The notes under the pieces: model-generated
What the model saw: the letters and a program-made list of their open reading frames with translations, nothing else
What the model was told of the DNA's origin: nothing
Database searches by the model: none
Part shown: positions 38,208 through 47,661 of the stretch, in pieces
Layout: each line of letters starts with the position of its first letter
Position numbering within the stretch: position 1 is the stretch's first letter
Position numbers and translations under genes: made by a program
From: Desulfovibrionaceae bacterium
GTDB lineage: Bacteria > Desulfobacterota > Desulfovibrionia > Desulfovibrionales > Desulfovibrionaceae
Assembly: GCA_031082225.1 (NCBI GenBank)
Contig: JAVHLG010000005.1
Location: forward strand, 1-64,000
Direction of reading: 5' to 3'
DNA length: 64,000 bases

Positions 38208-40535
38208 CTATTGCAAGAGCAACAGTTGCGTCGCCCCGGGAGTCCCGGCCGAGCCGCCGCCTGGATTTTTGGCCTTGCGCACGGCCTCCAGGGCGTTCAC
38301 CCGGCCCCAGCCCGTCTTGTCGTCGTAGCCGACGGACCCGATGTCCTTGGCTGTGGAGCACAGGATGGACTTGACCTGGGCTGGGGTGAGGTTCGGGTTG
38401 GCTTTGAGCATCAGGGCGCAGATGCCCGCCACCTTGGGCGTGGACGACGAGGTGCCTCCGAAGCTGACGGTGTAGTTGGCGTCGGCCAGCTCCGAGCCGT
38501 TGTTGTAACCGAGGCTCCCTTGCCGGTCCGTGGTGTAGCTCCAGGGGCCCGGGGCCACCACGTCGGGGCCGCTGCCCACGTAGCTGGAGCCCCAGTTGAA
38601 CAGGCCGTCGGAGGATGCTGCGGCCTTGTGCTCGTCGGTCATGCTCGACGCCCCCACGGTGATGATGTCCAGGGAACCGGTCTGGTTTCCCGGGAAGGCC
38701 ACGTCATAGGTATACGGCGGACGGTCCGGCCCGTTGCCTGCGGCGAAGACCACCACGCGTCCGGCTTGCAAGGCGTCGCTGATGGCGTTGACGATGACCT
38801 GCACGGGGGTGCCCACCCAGCCCCAGGAGTTGGAAAGCACCTTGGCCCCGTGAGCCACGGCCACGTCGATGGCGCTGGCCAGATCGGACTGCTGGGTGGC
38901 CGAGCCCAGGCCCTCCACGGGCATGATCGGCACGCCCGGGGCCGTGCCCCGCACGCCGATGCTGTTGGCCCGCGCCCCGACGTTCCCGGCGCAGGCCGTG
39001 CCGTGGTTGCTGGTGTCGTTCTTGGGACCGCCGCCGGTCGACCCGTTCCAGTCGTAGCCCTGGACCAGGTTCAGGTCCGGATGGGTCAGGTCCACACCGT
39101 CGTCGATAACCGCCACCAGTGGCGTATAGGGTCCGGGGGTGTCGGCCCAGGCCTGGGGGACGTCCATGTCGTTGGACGTGGCGCCCAGGCCGGCCACTTG
39201 GCCCACGTTGCGCAGCTCATACTGCCGACCGGCAAAGGGGTCCGAACCCAGGGGCTCGGTGTCCACGTCCGAGGTTCCCACCACCCGGATGTCGTCGAGA
39301 TACAGGCCTTCCCTGCTGTCTCCGGAGTCAGAGAGAAATTCGAAATCCAGGTAGATGTTGGCCTTGCGCGCGGCCGGGGGGATGCGGATCAGGCAGCGCC
39401 GCCACCCGTTGGCTGTGGTGGGGTCGATGGTCATGTCGCCTTCCGGGCCGTTGTTGAGCAGGTACCGGGTGACCACGGCGCTCAGGGTGTCGCCATCGAT
39501 GACGAGCACCTTCCCGTAGTCATAGGGCGTTCCGTCTCCACCCACCTCGTTTTTGGCGTAGAACCAGAATTCAAGATAGACCTCTTCGTAGGCGGCGAGG
39601 TTGACCGGGAAATAAAAGTAGGCGGCCATTCCGGTGGGAGCGGGACCGGGCGCGGTCACGGCGCTCCCGGCGCAATAATAGGAATACGATCCGGAACGCG
39701 CCCGGTAGTTGGTTCTGCCCCAGGTGGCATACGTGGTCGCGGAGGCGCCGACGCCCACCTGCGTGCCGTACGGGACGTTGGTGGTCTCCGCGTCCATGGC
39801 GGCGATGACGCTCCAACCCGGGGCGGCGGTCGGCGTCTCGGTCTGTCTTTGGGCACGGTTTGCATGATCTGCAGTCAGGGCCGCCAGGGAAAACGGCTCT
39901 TTCGGGGCGGCATCGGAGGGCTTCAGGCTGCGGTCCAGCACCATCAGATGGTCAGGCTCCGCGAAGGACACGCCCGGCAGGGAGGACAGCTTCCGGGCCA
40001 CCTGATAGACCCGGCCGTTGCCGGGGTTGTCGATCACGGCGATGAAGGTGTTCTTGCGATGGGGCAGCACCTGGCGGACGCCGACCCCGGCTCCGGTCAG
40101 AAAGGCTGTGGCGGCGGACAGATCTTCGGCGGCGGTCAGCCCCACGATGACGCGGTCTGTGGGAATCATGATCGCCCAGCCCTGTTCGAAGACGGGTTGC
40201 GCCTCGCTGATTCCGGCGCCGGACAGCGCCTGGGGGGTCAGGTCGACGGCGGAGGCGGATTTATCCTTGGTCTGGGGTCGGGAATAGATGATATAGCCCT
40301 TGGCCTTGAGGCCATCCTGGGGGATATCCAAAGCCTCGGCCAGCCCCAGGGCCGAAAGATCCGGGGAATATCCGCCCGCAGGCTGTTTGGCCGCCACATA
40401 GCGGGAGCTGGGCGTCATGGTCACCAGTTCGCCCTTGAAGTAGTAGCTGTATGGACCCGCATCAGCGGCGGCGGCTTGGCCTGTCACGACAAACAACGAA
40501 AATAAAACGGTAAACACCTGAAACAGATTTCGCAT
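38208..40535 (-). CDS. Secreted subtilisin-family (S8) serine protease with inserted beta-sandwich domain
   Basis: The 775-residue protein has a signal peptide (about 22 residues, cut near AAAADAG) and a propeptide-like region to about residue 200. A roughly 180-residue MAM/jelly-roll-like domain (TTNVPYGTQVGVGASATTYA to EGLYLDDIRVVG) follows. The catalytic domain carries the S8 triad: D478 in LVAVIDDGVDLTHPDL, H511 in NHGTACAG, S696 in GGTSSSTPKVAG. The oxyanion asparagine is in VVFAAGNG. It probably cleaves proteins in the periplasm or outside. Two ATGs lie six bases apart (40541, 40535); the second is better placed after GGAGG. Confidence 0.92.
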   Translation of the reverse strand: MRNLFQVFTVLFSLFVVTGQAAAADAGPYSYYFKGELVTMTPSSRYVAAKQPAGGYSPDLSALGLAEALDIPQDGLKAKGYIIYSRPQTKDKSASAVDLTPQALSGAGISEAQPVFEQGWAIMIPTDRVIVGLTAAEDLSAATAFLTGAGVGVRQVLPHRKNTFIAVIDNPGNGRVYQVARKLSSLPGVSFAEPDHLMVLDRSLKPSDAAPKEPFSLAALTADHANRAQRQTETPTAAPGWSVIAAMDAETTNVPYGTQVGVGASATTYATWGRTNYRARSGSYSYYCAGSAVTAPGPAPTGMAAYFYFPVNLAAYEEVYLEFWFYAKNEVGGDGTPYDYGKVLVIDGDTLSAVVTRYLLNNGPEGDMTIDPTTANGWRRCLIRIPPAARKANIYLDFEFLSDSGDSREGLYLDDIRVVGTSDVDTEPLGSDPFAGRQYELRNVGQVAGLGATSNDMDVPQAWADTPGPYTPLVAVIDDGVDLTHPDLNLVQGYDWNGSTGGGPKNDTSNHGTACAGNVGARANSIGVRGTAPGVPIMPVEGLGSATQQSDLASAIDVAVAHGAKVLSNSWGWVGTPVQVIVNAISDALQAGRVVVFAAGNGPDRPPYTYDVAFPGNQTGSLDIITVGASSMTDEHKAAASSDGLFNWGSSYVGSGPDVVAPGPWSYTTDRQGSLGYNNGSELADANYTVSFGGTSSSTPKVAGICALMLKANPNLTPAQVKSILCSTAKDIGSVGYDDKTGWGRVNALEAVRKAKNPGGGSAGTPGATQLLLLQ

Positions 40536-40683
40536 GGACATCGCCCTCCAGATGCTTCAGGTTTCCGACACAAAAACGGGGCATCCGAGCCGCCCAGGCG
40601 CAACTCGTCAACCCCGCCCCATCTCTGGGCCGGTCAAGACACGATTTTTCAGGGGATAAGCGCAAGAAAAAAACTACGTGCAA

Positions 40684-40713
40684 AAAATAGCACAGCTTCT
40701 CCACGGTATGCAA
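40684..40713 (-). promoter_or_regulatory. Candidate sigma-70 promoter for the subtilase gene
   Basis: On the minus strand TTGCAT (40713-40708), an 18-base spacer and TATTTT (40689-40684) lie about 145 bases upstream of the protease start, between it and tamB. Confidence 0.45.
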
Positions 40714-40754
40714 GATGAAGCTGGAGCGGGAGAGGTGGCGCCGCAGTCCCAGCC

Positions 40755-43700
40755 TCAGTAGTCCCACTTCCAGTTGACGCCCACGCCCTGGTTGGAATCC
40801 GCCCCCACCTTGCTTTCCAGGCTGATGTTGGGTGTTATGTCCACCTCCACGGACACCGAGCCGCTGTCGGCGGCCGCGCCCTGGTCCACGGTGACCTTCA
40901 CCCCCTTGGCCAGATACTTGGCGGCCCGCAGGCGGGTGGATTCCAGGCCGCCCTGGCCGGGAACGAAGTCCAGTTCGTCAAGCCCGGCCAGCCGCCGGGT
41001 CCGCGACAGCAGGTCCAGCGACGTGCCGCCCCCGGACATGAGCGCCGCCCCGGCCTGGGCCATCTGCAGGCCCTGGAAGGCGGTGATGGTCCCTGCGCTT
41101 CGCCCGAACAGGATGCGGGCCAGGATCTCGTCCCGGGGCAGGGGCGGGTCCGAAGTCAGGGTGATCTTGGGGGCCGAGGCCGAACCCGTGACCAGAACGC
41201 CGCAGGTGGCGTCGCTGGTGGCGATGCTGGCCTCCACGTTCAACTCGGGATCAGGGGGCGTGCCGCCGCTAAACGACACCTGGCCCTTGACCAGTTCCAG
41301 ACGCCGCCCGAAAAATTCCACGCCGCCCCCCTGAAGGGTATGCACCCCTCCGGTGACATGCGGCGCGGCAGCCGTGCCGCGCACAGACACCTCCCCCTGC
41401 CATTCCGATTCCAGACCCATGCCCCGGACATAGACCCCGTTTCCAACGCCCACGGTCACATCCAGGGAAATGTCCGAGGCTGTATCGGGTGCGGCGGCCT
41501 TTCGTTTGTCCGCCTTGGTCGGCGTGGCGGGATTGTTGATCTCGACCACCGCCACCTGGGTGACCTCCGGCGGCAGCCGGGAGGGGATGTTCACCTGGGC
41601 CGGGCCGACAAAAAACTTGCCCGTCACCGCCAGGGCGCTGCCCCTGCCCGAGGCCGTAACCTCGCCGGACAGGGCCGCCTTGGCCAGTTCCATGTCCGCC
41701 ACGGTCAGGGCGTCGAACATGGCCGCTCCGTCCAGGGAAAAGCCCTCCCCCGGGGAAAGGTCGGCCTGGCCGGAAACACGCATGGTCCCCTTGCCGTAGT
41801 CCCTGGCGGAGAGCTCCACCAGCCGGATCTGTCTGCCTGCGGCCTCAACGGCCAGATGCAGGTCTTTGAGGCGCATGCCCGTATCGGCGTTCTCGACAGT
41901 CCCCCCGGAAAGCCCGGCCTTGCCGCTCACCACCGGCGCGGACAAGGTTCCCGAGGCCGCCATGTCCGCCGTGAGCCGTCCCGTGGCCCGGGTGTTGGCC
42001 TGGGCCAGAAGGGCCGCAAAATCCGCTAGCTCCACATCCGCCGTCACGTTTCCGGACAGGGCGCCGTCCGGGGGCGTCTCGAAGGCGAAGGGCGTCAGGC
42101 TGAAGCGGGCCGGAAGGGCCAGCCGGGCCGAAAGGGGGGCCTTGCCCAGGCCCGAGGCGGCCAGGGTGGCCTGCATACCGCCCTGCCCCACCGCGGCGGT
42201 CACGTCCACGGCCAGGGATGGCGTTTTTCCTTTCTGCCCCCCCTGGCCGCCCGGCATCCCGATCCCCTGGGCCGTCAGGCGCAGGGACGCCTCGGGCCGG
42301 GCGCCGGAGCCGGTCACCCTGGCCTCGGCCCGGGCCGTGCCCGTCATCCCCGGCGCGCCGAAAGCGGCCAAATCTAGTAGGGACACATCCGTAACGGTCA
42401 CTTTGAGGTCGGCCTTTTGGGCGTCGTAACCGCCGTCCGCCGCAAGCAGGGCCTTGCCCAGGCCCAGGCGCAACCCGGTTACGGACAACCGGTCCCCGGC
42501 CAGGACCAGGGCGGCCTTTTGCGAAAGCGTCACGGGCATGTCGGCCACCTTGGCGGCAAGCCTGGTCAAGTCCAGGTTCAGGCCATCCGGCCCGGGCGCG
42601 ACCCGCCCGGCCATGTCGCACCGCACCGGCCCCACGGCGTCCAGGGCGGCCACGCTTTGTATGGAAAAATCCATGCCCTTGCCGTCGCGCCCCGAGGCCG
42701 CGACATTGAGGGAGGATACCGTGGCGCCAGGGGCCTTGGCCCCGGATGCGGCCAAGGAGAGCTTTCCCCGGGGGGAGCGCAGGACGTCCGCAAGCTCGGC
42801 GGACAACGACAGAGAGGAGACAAAGGCCCCGGGCAGCCCCAGCCCCTTGCCCGTCAGGGAGGCCGTTACCCCCTGCCCGCCGCCCTGCTCCGCGAATCGG
42901 GCGTCCAGGGCGAAGCTCCCGGACAGGGGCGAGCCAAGCATGGCCCCCAGGCGGCCCAGATCGGCGGATGATCCCGACAGGTTTCCGGAAATAAGCCCCG
43001 TGTCCAGGGCCAGACGGGCCTGCCCCGTCACCTTCGCCCCGGGGCCGGACAGGGTCAGGCCGCCCACCTCCACCTGCCCCGGCGGCATGGCGACTTCGGC
43101 CTCAAGCCCCAGCCGTTCCCCGCTGACCACGGCCGTGGCCGCAAGTCGCCCCCGGAGTTGTCCGGTCAGATCCGAGGCCGAAAGGCGGATGTCGGCCGAG
43201 GCGGCAGACATGTCCCCGATCCGCAGGCCGGAAAGGCGGATGTCGGCTGCGGCGTCCGGGGAATCCAGGCGTCCGGAGAGGGTGGCGACGAGGCCTGCCT
43301 CACCGCGCAGGGGGCGTCCGGCCACGGCGGAGAGGGCGTTCAAATCCGGCAGGTTCAGCGTGGTTGTGGAGGCCATGGTCCGTTCGGTCAGGTCGGCCCG
43401 GGCCTCGGCGGTCAGACGCAGATTCTTTCCGCTTAGGCCGAGTTCCGGCACGGTGATGCGTTGGCCCTTGATCCGGGCCTTGGCCGAAAAGGTGGGGGAT
43501 GGCCCCAGAAGATGCGTGATCAGGGCGGCGGCGGGTTCCCCGGAGGCGGCGGCAAGTCCGGTCAGGCCGCCGGACAGTTCCAGGCCCAGACCCTGGCCGT
43601 CCGGCTGTCCGTCAACCTTGGCATCGGCCCGAAAGGCCCCGGACAGGGGCAGTCCCAGGCCCGTGGCCAGTTCCCCGAGGTCGGCCAGGGTGATCCGGCA

Positions 43701-45215
43701 GGCGGCCTGCATGGGCCGGGTGCGGGGCATGTCGCCCTGGGCGGCGACGGCCAGGCCTCCGGCCGTGACCGACAAGGAGCGAACGGCCACGTCCATGTCC
43801 GTGGACAGTCCGGCGTCCACGGCCAACACGACGGCATGTCCCGGGAAAAGCGGGCCCCCGGGACCGTTCAGGCCGGTGACCTCCCCGCCTCCCGTAACGC
43901 CAAGCCCTGGAAAGACCGGCCCAAGCTCCGCGACAGGGAGAACATCGAAGGACAAGGCGGCGGACGCCAGGCCCGCCTGGGGGGTCTGCACGTCCTTGGC
44001 GTCCAGGGTCAGGCGCGCCGTGGGCCGGTTCAGGTCGCCTGTGGCCGTCAGCCGGGCCGAAAAGGCCCCGCTGATCGTACCGGTCAGGGGGGTGAGCGGC
44101 GCAAGGTTGGGTATGTGCAGGGCGGCGTCCAGGCCCATGGTTCCGGCGTCCGGGTCGGTCTGCCCCGACAAGTCCAGGCGGGCCGGGCCGACAATGACCC
44201 ATGAGGGCTCCGCAAAGACCGCGTCCGTGCCGAGAACCGTGCCCCCGGCCAGGGAAAAATCGATCCGTTCGGCCAGGGCGGCCGCCTGGGGGGGGAGCAT
44301 ACCCGGAAGCGGCGCGGCAAAGCCGGTCAGCGCCAGTCTGGCCCTGGCCTTGGGCGTCAGGGGGACGCCCAGGGAGACGTCCGTTTCCAAAAGGGGGCGG
44401 TCGGCAAGGCGGGCCGTCAACCTGCCCGTCCAGTCGGCCAACGGTCCCTCCCCGGCCAGGGCCACGACCAGCGGCCCCCGGCGGCAGTCGGCCCCGGACG
44501 GATCAAGGGCCAGGCCCAGGGGGCCGCCCGGGGCCTCCTCGGCGGCAAGCTCCACGGCCAGTGTCCAGTCGCGGGGATTCGCCGTGACCAAGAGCCGGGC
44601 AAAGGCCCTGGGACCGTCCCGGCGGTCGGCGCGCAAGAGGGCCTGCACCAGCCCGCCGCGTTCGGACATCCGTCCGGCGATGGCGGTTTCCGTGCGTTCG
44701 CCCGAAATCGGCGCATCGAGAATCAGCCGCTCCACGGCCAGCCGCTCCAGCACAACGGGCGGCAGGGACGGCAGCCTCGGCGGCCAGACCATGGGCGTCG
44801 GTTCCTCGTCGGGCGGCAGATCGGGAGGACGCAGCACCCGCACGATGCGGGCCGAAATCTCGGCAATCTCCACCCGGCCCGCGAAAAGCGCCCAGGGCGA
44901 CCAGTCCAGTCGGGCATCGGCAACCACAAGCCACGGCCCGGCATGGTCCATCAGGGCCACGGTTCCCACCCGGACGGAAAACGGCAGAAATCCTTCCAGG
45001 CCGTCGATTCTGGCCGTCAGGCCGGGGGCGGCGGCCACGGCCCTCTCCAGCAGGCGGCATAGGGCGGTGCGGCCGGGCCCGGTCTGGATGCCCGCAAAAA
45101 ACAGCCCGATGACGAGCAGGACGCCCGCCGCGGCGAAAAGCGCCAGACGCATGGCGCGGCGCACCCGGCTGGACGGGGCGGCAGGGGTTTGGTCCGGGCG
45201 GGGGGACTCTCTCAT
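40755..45215 (-). CDS. tamB: Translocation and assembly module inner-membrane protein TamB (DUF490)
   Basis: The 1486-residue protein has one N-terminal membrane anchor (LALFAAAGVLLVIGLFFAGI), a very long beta-helical repeat body, and a C-terminal DUF490/TamB domain (TTRRLAG-like end, closing GVGVNWKWDY). TamB spans the periplasm and, with TamA, moves lipids or assembles outer-membrane proteins. It uses GC-rich, low-complexity codons throughout, which explains the very long antisense ORFs on the plus strand. The ATG at 45215 with AAGGA nine bases upstream is preferred over a TTG at 45251. tamA is upstream on the same strand. Confidence 0.92.
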   Translation of the reverse strand: MRESPRPDQTPAAPSSRVRRAMRLALFAAAGVLLVIGLFFAGIQTGPGRTALCRLLERAVAAAPGLTARIDGLEGFLPFSVRVGTVALMDHAGPWLVVADARLDWSPWALFAGRVEIAEISARIVRVLRPPDLPPDEEPTPMVWPPRLPSLPPVVLERLAVERLILDAPISGERTETAIAGRMSERGGLVQALLRADRRDGPRAFARLLVTANPRDWTLAVELAAEEAPGGPLGLALDPSGADCRRGPLVVALAGEGPLADWTGRLTARLADRPLLETDVSLGVPLTPKARARLALTGFAAPLPGMLPPQAAALAERIDFSLAGGTVLGTDAVFAEPSWVIVGPARLDLSGQTDPDAGTMGLDAALHIPNLAPLTPLTGTISGAFSARLTATGDLNRPTARLTLDAKDVQTPQAGLASAALSFDVLPVAELGPVFPGLGVTGGGEVTGLNGPGGPLFPGHAVVLAVDAGLSTDMDVAVRSLSVTAGGLAVAAQGDMPRTRPMQAACRITLADLGELATGLGLPLSGAFRADAKVDGQPDGQGLGLELSGGLTGLAAASGEPAAALITHLLGPSPTFSAKARIKGQRITVPELGLSGKNLRLTAEARADLTERTMASTTTLNLPDLNALSAVAGRPLRGEAGLVATLSGRLDSPDAAADIRLSGLRIGDMSAASADIRLSASDLTGQLRGRLAATAVVSGERLGLEAEVAMPPGQVEVGGLTLSGPGAKVTGQARLALDTGLISGNLSGSSADLGRLGAMLGSPLSGSFALDARFAEQGGGQGVTASLTGKGLGLPGAFVSSLSLSAELADVLRSPRGKLSLAASGAKAPGATVSSLNVAASGRDGKGMDFSIQSVAALDAVGPVRCDMAGRVAPGPDGLNLDLTRLAAKVADMPVTLSQKAALVLAGDRLSVTGLRLGLGKALLAADGGYDAQKADLKVTVTDVSLLDLAAFGAPGMTGTARAEARVTGSGARPEASLRLTAQGIGMPGGQGGQKGKTPSLAVDVTAAVGQGGMQATLAASGLGKAPLSARLALPARFSLTPFAFETPPDGALSGNVTADVELADFAALLAQANTRATGRLTADMAASGTLSAPVVSGKAGLSGGTVENADTGMRLKDLHLAVEAAGRQIRLVELSARDYGKGTMRVSGQADLSPGEGFSLDGAAMFDALTVADMELAKAALSGEVTASGRGSALAVTGKFFVGPAQVNIPSRLPPEVTQVAVVEINNPATPTKADKRKAAAPDTASDISLDVTVGVGNGVYVRGMGLESEWQGEVSVRGTAAAPHVTGGVHTLQGGGVEFFGRRLELVKGQVSFSGGTPPDPELNVEASIATSDATCGVLVTGSASAPKITLTSDPPLPRDEILARILFGRSAGTITAFQGLQMAQAGAALMSGGGTSLDLLSRTRRLAGLDELDFVPGQGGLESTRLRAAKYLAKGVKVTVDQGAAADSGSVSVEVDITPNISLESKVGADSNQGVGVNWKWDY

Positions 45216-45298
45216 GCGGGGCTTTCCTTGTCCTCGTTGGTCGTCCGCCAACTGCGTCGGCTGGTGGACTTGATGGCGCAGAGTGCAATCATCTTTCT

Positions 45299-45304
45299 AT
45301 TATA
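45299..45304 (-). promoter_or_regulatory. Consensus -10 box upstream of tamB
   Basis: A perfect TATAAT (minus strand, 45304-45299) lies in an AT-rich patch about 85 bases before the tamB ATG. The -35 is weak (TTCACA at 19 bases' spacing), so this may be an internal promoter in the tamA-tamB operon. Confidence 0.35.
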
Positions 45305-45401
45305 TGAATATGCGCGGGCATTGTGTGAAGGTGACGCAAGGGGTCGGCGTCGGCCGTGGCAGGCGGTCAGGGGACAGGGTTTTGCGCCAACGTCCCGGTG
45401 G

Positions 45402-47282
45402 TCAGAAGGCCTGCCCGATGCTGATGTAGAACTGCCCCACGTCGTCGATGTTCTCACGGCGATTGAGCGGCGTAGCCACGTCCACCCGGAGCGGACCGAT
45501 GGGGGTGTAGACCCGCAGTCCAAGGCCCGCGCCGAAACGCAGGGTCTCCTCATAGGGCGGCAAGGCGTCGGCAAAGGCCGTGCCGCCGTCCAGAAAGGGC
45601 ACGACCCCCACGTATTCGGAGAGCCTGACCCGCAGTTCCGAGGAAAAGGTGAACACGGACCGACCGCCTGTCGGGGTCTTGCTGCGTAGCGGCCCCACGG
45701 TCTGGTAGGGATAGCCCCGGATGGAGCCGCCGCCGCCGGCAAAAAAGCGCAGATCCGAGGGCAACTCCTCCATGGCCGCCCCGATGTCCGCGCCCAGATA
45801 GCCCCGGTTGGCGAAGATGACGTCCGGCGAGTCGAAAAGCCGCCAGTAGAAGGCCGCGTTGACCTCAGGCCGCACAAAGCCCGACTGGCCGCCCAACCCG
45901 GCATAGGGGGCCAACGACAGGCTGGTCAGGAACCCCTTTTGCGGATCCAGGGGGTCGTCGCGGGAATCATAGGCCATCTCCATGGGAACAAAGACGAAAT
46001 GGTAGTCCTTGCCGGACTCCCAGGGGCGGCTTTTGTCCTCGGTGACCACGGACAGACGGTATCCCACCCCGGCGGCGGCCGAAAGATGCTCCCCGAACTC
46101 CCGGCGCAAAAGGGACGTGGCCGTGAAATTCTCGCCGACATACGCCTCCAGTTCCTCGTTGGCGTAACGCATCTTGGAGGTCAGCTTCTGGCGGGGATGC
46201 CACAAGGCCGGAAGCTCGAACTGGGCTTCGCCGTACTGGCGGATGAGCGAGGCCCCGGCGGACAGGGACAGCCTCTCCCCCTGCCCGAAGAGGTTGCGGT
46301 GTTCCCATCCCAGGCTGAACCCCGGGCCCTCGTCGCTTTTGTAGTCCACCCCGCCCTTGAAGGTGCGGTGCTTGCGCTCCAGAAGCCGCAGGACCATGGT
46401 GATGCGGTCCTTGGCGTCGAGTTCCCGGCCTGGCTGGGCCTCAATGCTGGAAAAAAGCCCCAGGGCCGTCAGGCGGGTGCGCAACTGCTCCACCAGGCGG
46501 ATGTCGTAGGGCTGGCCGACGCGCCAGGGAATCTCGCGACGGACCACCGCCGGGCTGACGTCGGTCAGGCCCTCGATGTCGGTTTCCCCGAATGCGGCGT
46601 CCGGCCCCGGGTCCACCCGCCACAGCACCGTGACCGCATGGGCGGCGAAATCCGCCGTGACCGTGCGGTCGGCGATCTCCGGAAAGGGACGGCCCTTTTC
46701 CTGAAAGCGGCGCAGCAGGGTCTCCTGGGCGGTCAGGACGGCCTTTGCGGAAAAGGGGGCGTTGACGTCCAGTCCGAGGTCTTTTGGAGACGGAAAATCC
46801 ACCGTGCGGGTTTCTTCGCCCTCGGGAAGGGCGAAGCGGACCTCGCGCAATACGAAGGCCTCCCCCAGATCGACCTGAAAGACCACCTTCACCGGCGTCG
46901 CCTGCTGGTCCACGTCCACAACGGTCGTGGCGGCGAAGTACCCACGGGAGTTGAAGACGTCCTTCAAGGCGGAAAGATCGGATTCGGCCCGGGTCTTGAG
47001 CAAAAAAATCGACGGCGACGGGGTGTCCTGGGATTGCCGGGTTCCGGACACCTCTTGCAGGAGGGACAGCAGCTCGGAGTCGGCCACGCCCTGAATGTCC
47101 ACGACATAGGAAACGCCCGCTGCTGGTTCGTCCTCTCCGGCGGCGAAGCCTGCCGGGACGGACAGAAACAACAGGGCGACCACAAATCCCAATACCCTGA
47201 ATACGCTGGATACGCTGGGAAACGGACAAAAACGAAACCGCCCGTGCCCGACGGACCTCCTCCCCGTGCTTGTCCTCGGCAC
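45402..47282 (-). CDS. tamA: Outer-membrane BamA-family protein TamA
   Basis: The protein has an N-terminal signal segment (VLGFVVALLFLSVPAGFAAG), then POTRA domains (FNSRGYFAATTVVDV, FGETDIEGLTDVSPAVVRRE), then a 16-strand Omp85 barrel. The conserved GGSIRGY motif near the end (FFAGGGGSIRGYPYQTVGPL) is diagnostic, and the chain ends in a barrel-type FYISIGQAF. I chose GTG at 47282 as start because GGAGGAGG lies eight bases before it and no ATG is in frame; this gives 626 residues. The frame stays open to 47549. tamB follows after 186 bases. Confidence 0.9.
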   Translation of the reverse strand: MPRTSTGRRSVGHGRFRFCPFPSVSSVFRVLGFVVALLFLSVPAGFAAGEDEPAAGVSYVVDIQGVADSELLSLLQEVSGTRQSQDTPSPSIFLLKTRAESDLSALKDVFNSRGYFAATTVVDVDQQATPVKVVFQVDLGEAFVLREVRFALPEGEETRTVDFPSPKDLGLDVNAPFSAKAVLTAQETLLRRFQEKGRPFPEIADRTVTADFAAHAVTVLWRVDPGPDAAFGETDIEGLTDVSPAVVRREIPWRVGQPYDIRLVEQLRTRLTALGLFSSIEAQPGRELDAKDRITMVLRLLERKHRTFKGGVDYKSDEGPGFSLGWEHRNLFGQGERLSLSAGASLIRQYGEAQFELPALWHPRQKLTSKMRYANEELEAYVGENFTATSLLRREFGEHLSAAAGVGYRLSVVTEDKSRPWESGKDYHFVFVPMEMAYDSRDDPLDPQKGFLTSLSLAPYAGLGGQSGFVRPEVNAAFYWRLFDSPDVIFANRGYLGADIGAAMEELPSDLRFFAGGGGSIRGYPYQTVGPLRSKTPTGGRSVFTFSSELRVRLSEYVGVVPFLDGGTAFADALPPYEETLRFGAGLGLRVYTPIGPLRVDVATPLNRRENIDDVGQFYISIGQAF

Positions 47283-47473
47283 TGAAAAAGCCTCCTCCGG
47301 AACCGGGGCGGATGCCGCACGCGCCCGGGATGTTTTCCGGTTTCTCCCCGCGTTCCTGATACCATCGTCCCCGCCGGGGGCAAAGTCCTTTTTGCCTGGT
47401 GCGGCAATGAACCAAAAACGGCCGGGAAGCGAAAATATGTCTTTTTTATGAAGAATGGATACGATAGCGTCTT

Positions 47474-47489
47474 TGGCACAGAAGCTGCG
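47474..47489 (+). promoter_or_regulatory. Candidate sigma-54 promoter upstream of cheV
   Basis: TGGCACAGAAGCTGCG matches the sigma-54 pattern TGGCACG-N4-TTGCA with the invariant GG and GC correctly spaced (11 bases between). It lies about 170 bases before the cheV ATG, in the 379-base tamA/cheV divergent gap (47283-47661). No other gene is seen there. Confidence 0.45.
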
Positions 47490-47661
47490 CCAGGGACTGC
47501 TAGATTTTCTCCTGCGCCCGGCGTATGGGCGTTTGGAGACGGAACCCACAGGGACTCCGGCCCGGCGTCAGCGTGGGGTTCCGGACGCAATCACGGCGGA
47601 TCAGCAAGCCTTTTTTCGCACGAACCTGGGCTCAAACACATGGGAGCGGAGCCAAACAACC

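Noticed and set aside
42454-45273. A 939-codon plus-strand ORF opposite tamB
   Set aside because: It is a shadow of the GC-rich, low-complexity tamB gene: its product is Arg/Pro/Ser-rich with no domain, while tamB has clear family features.
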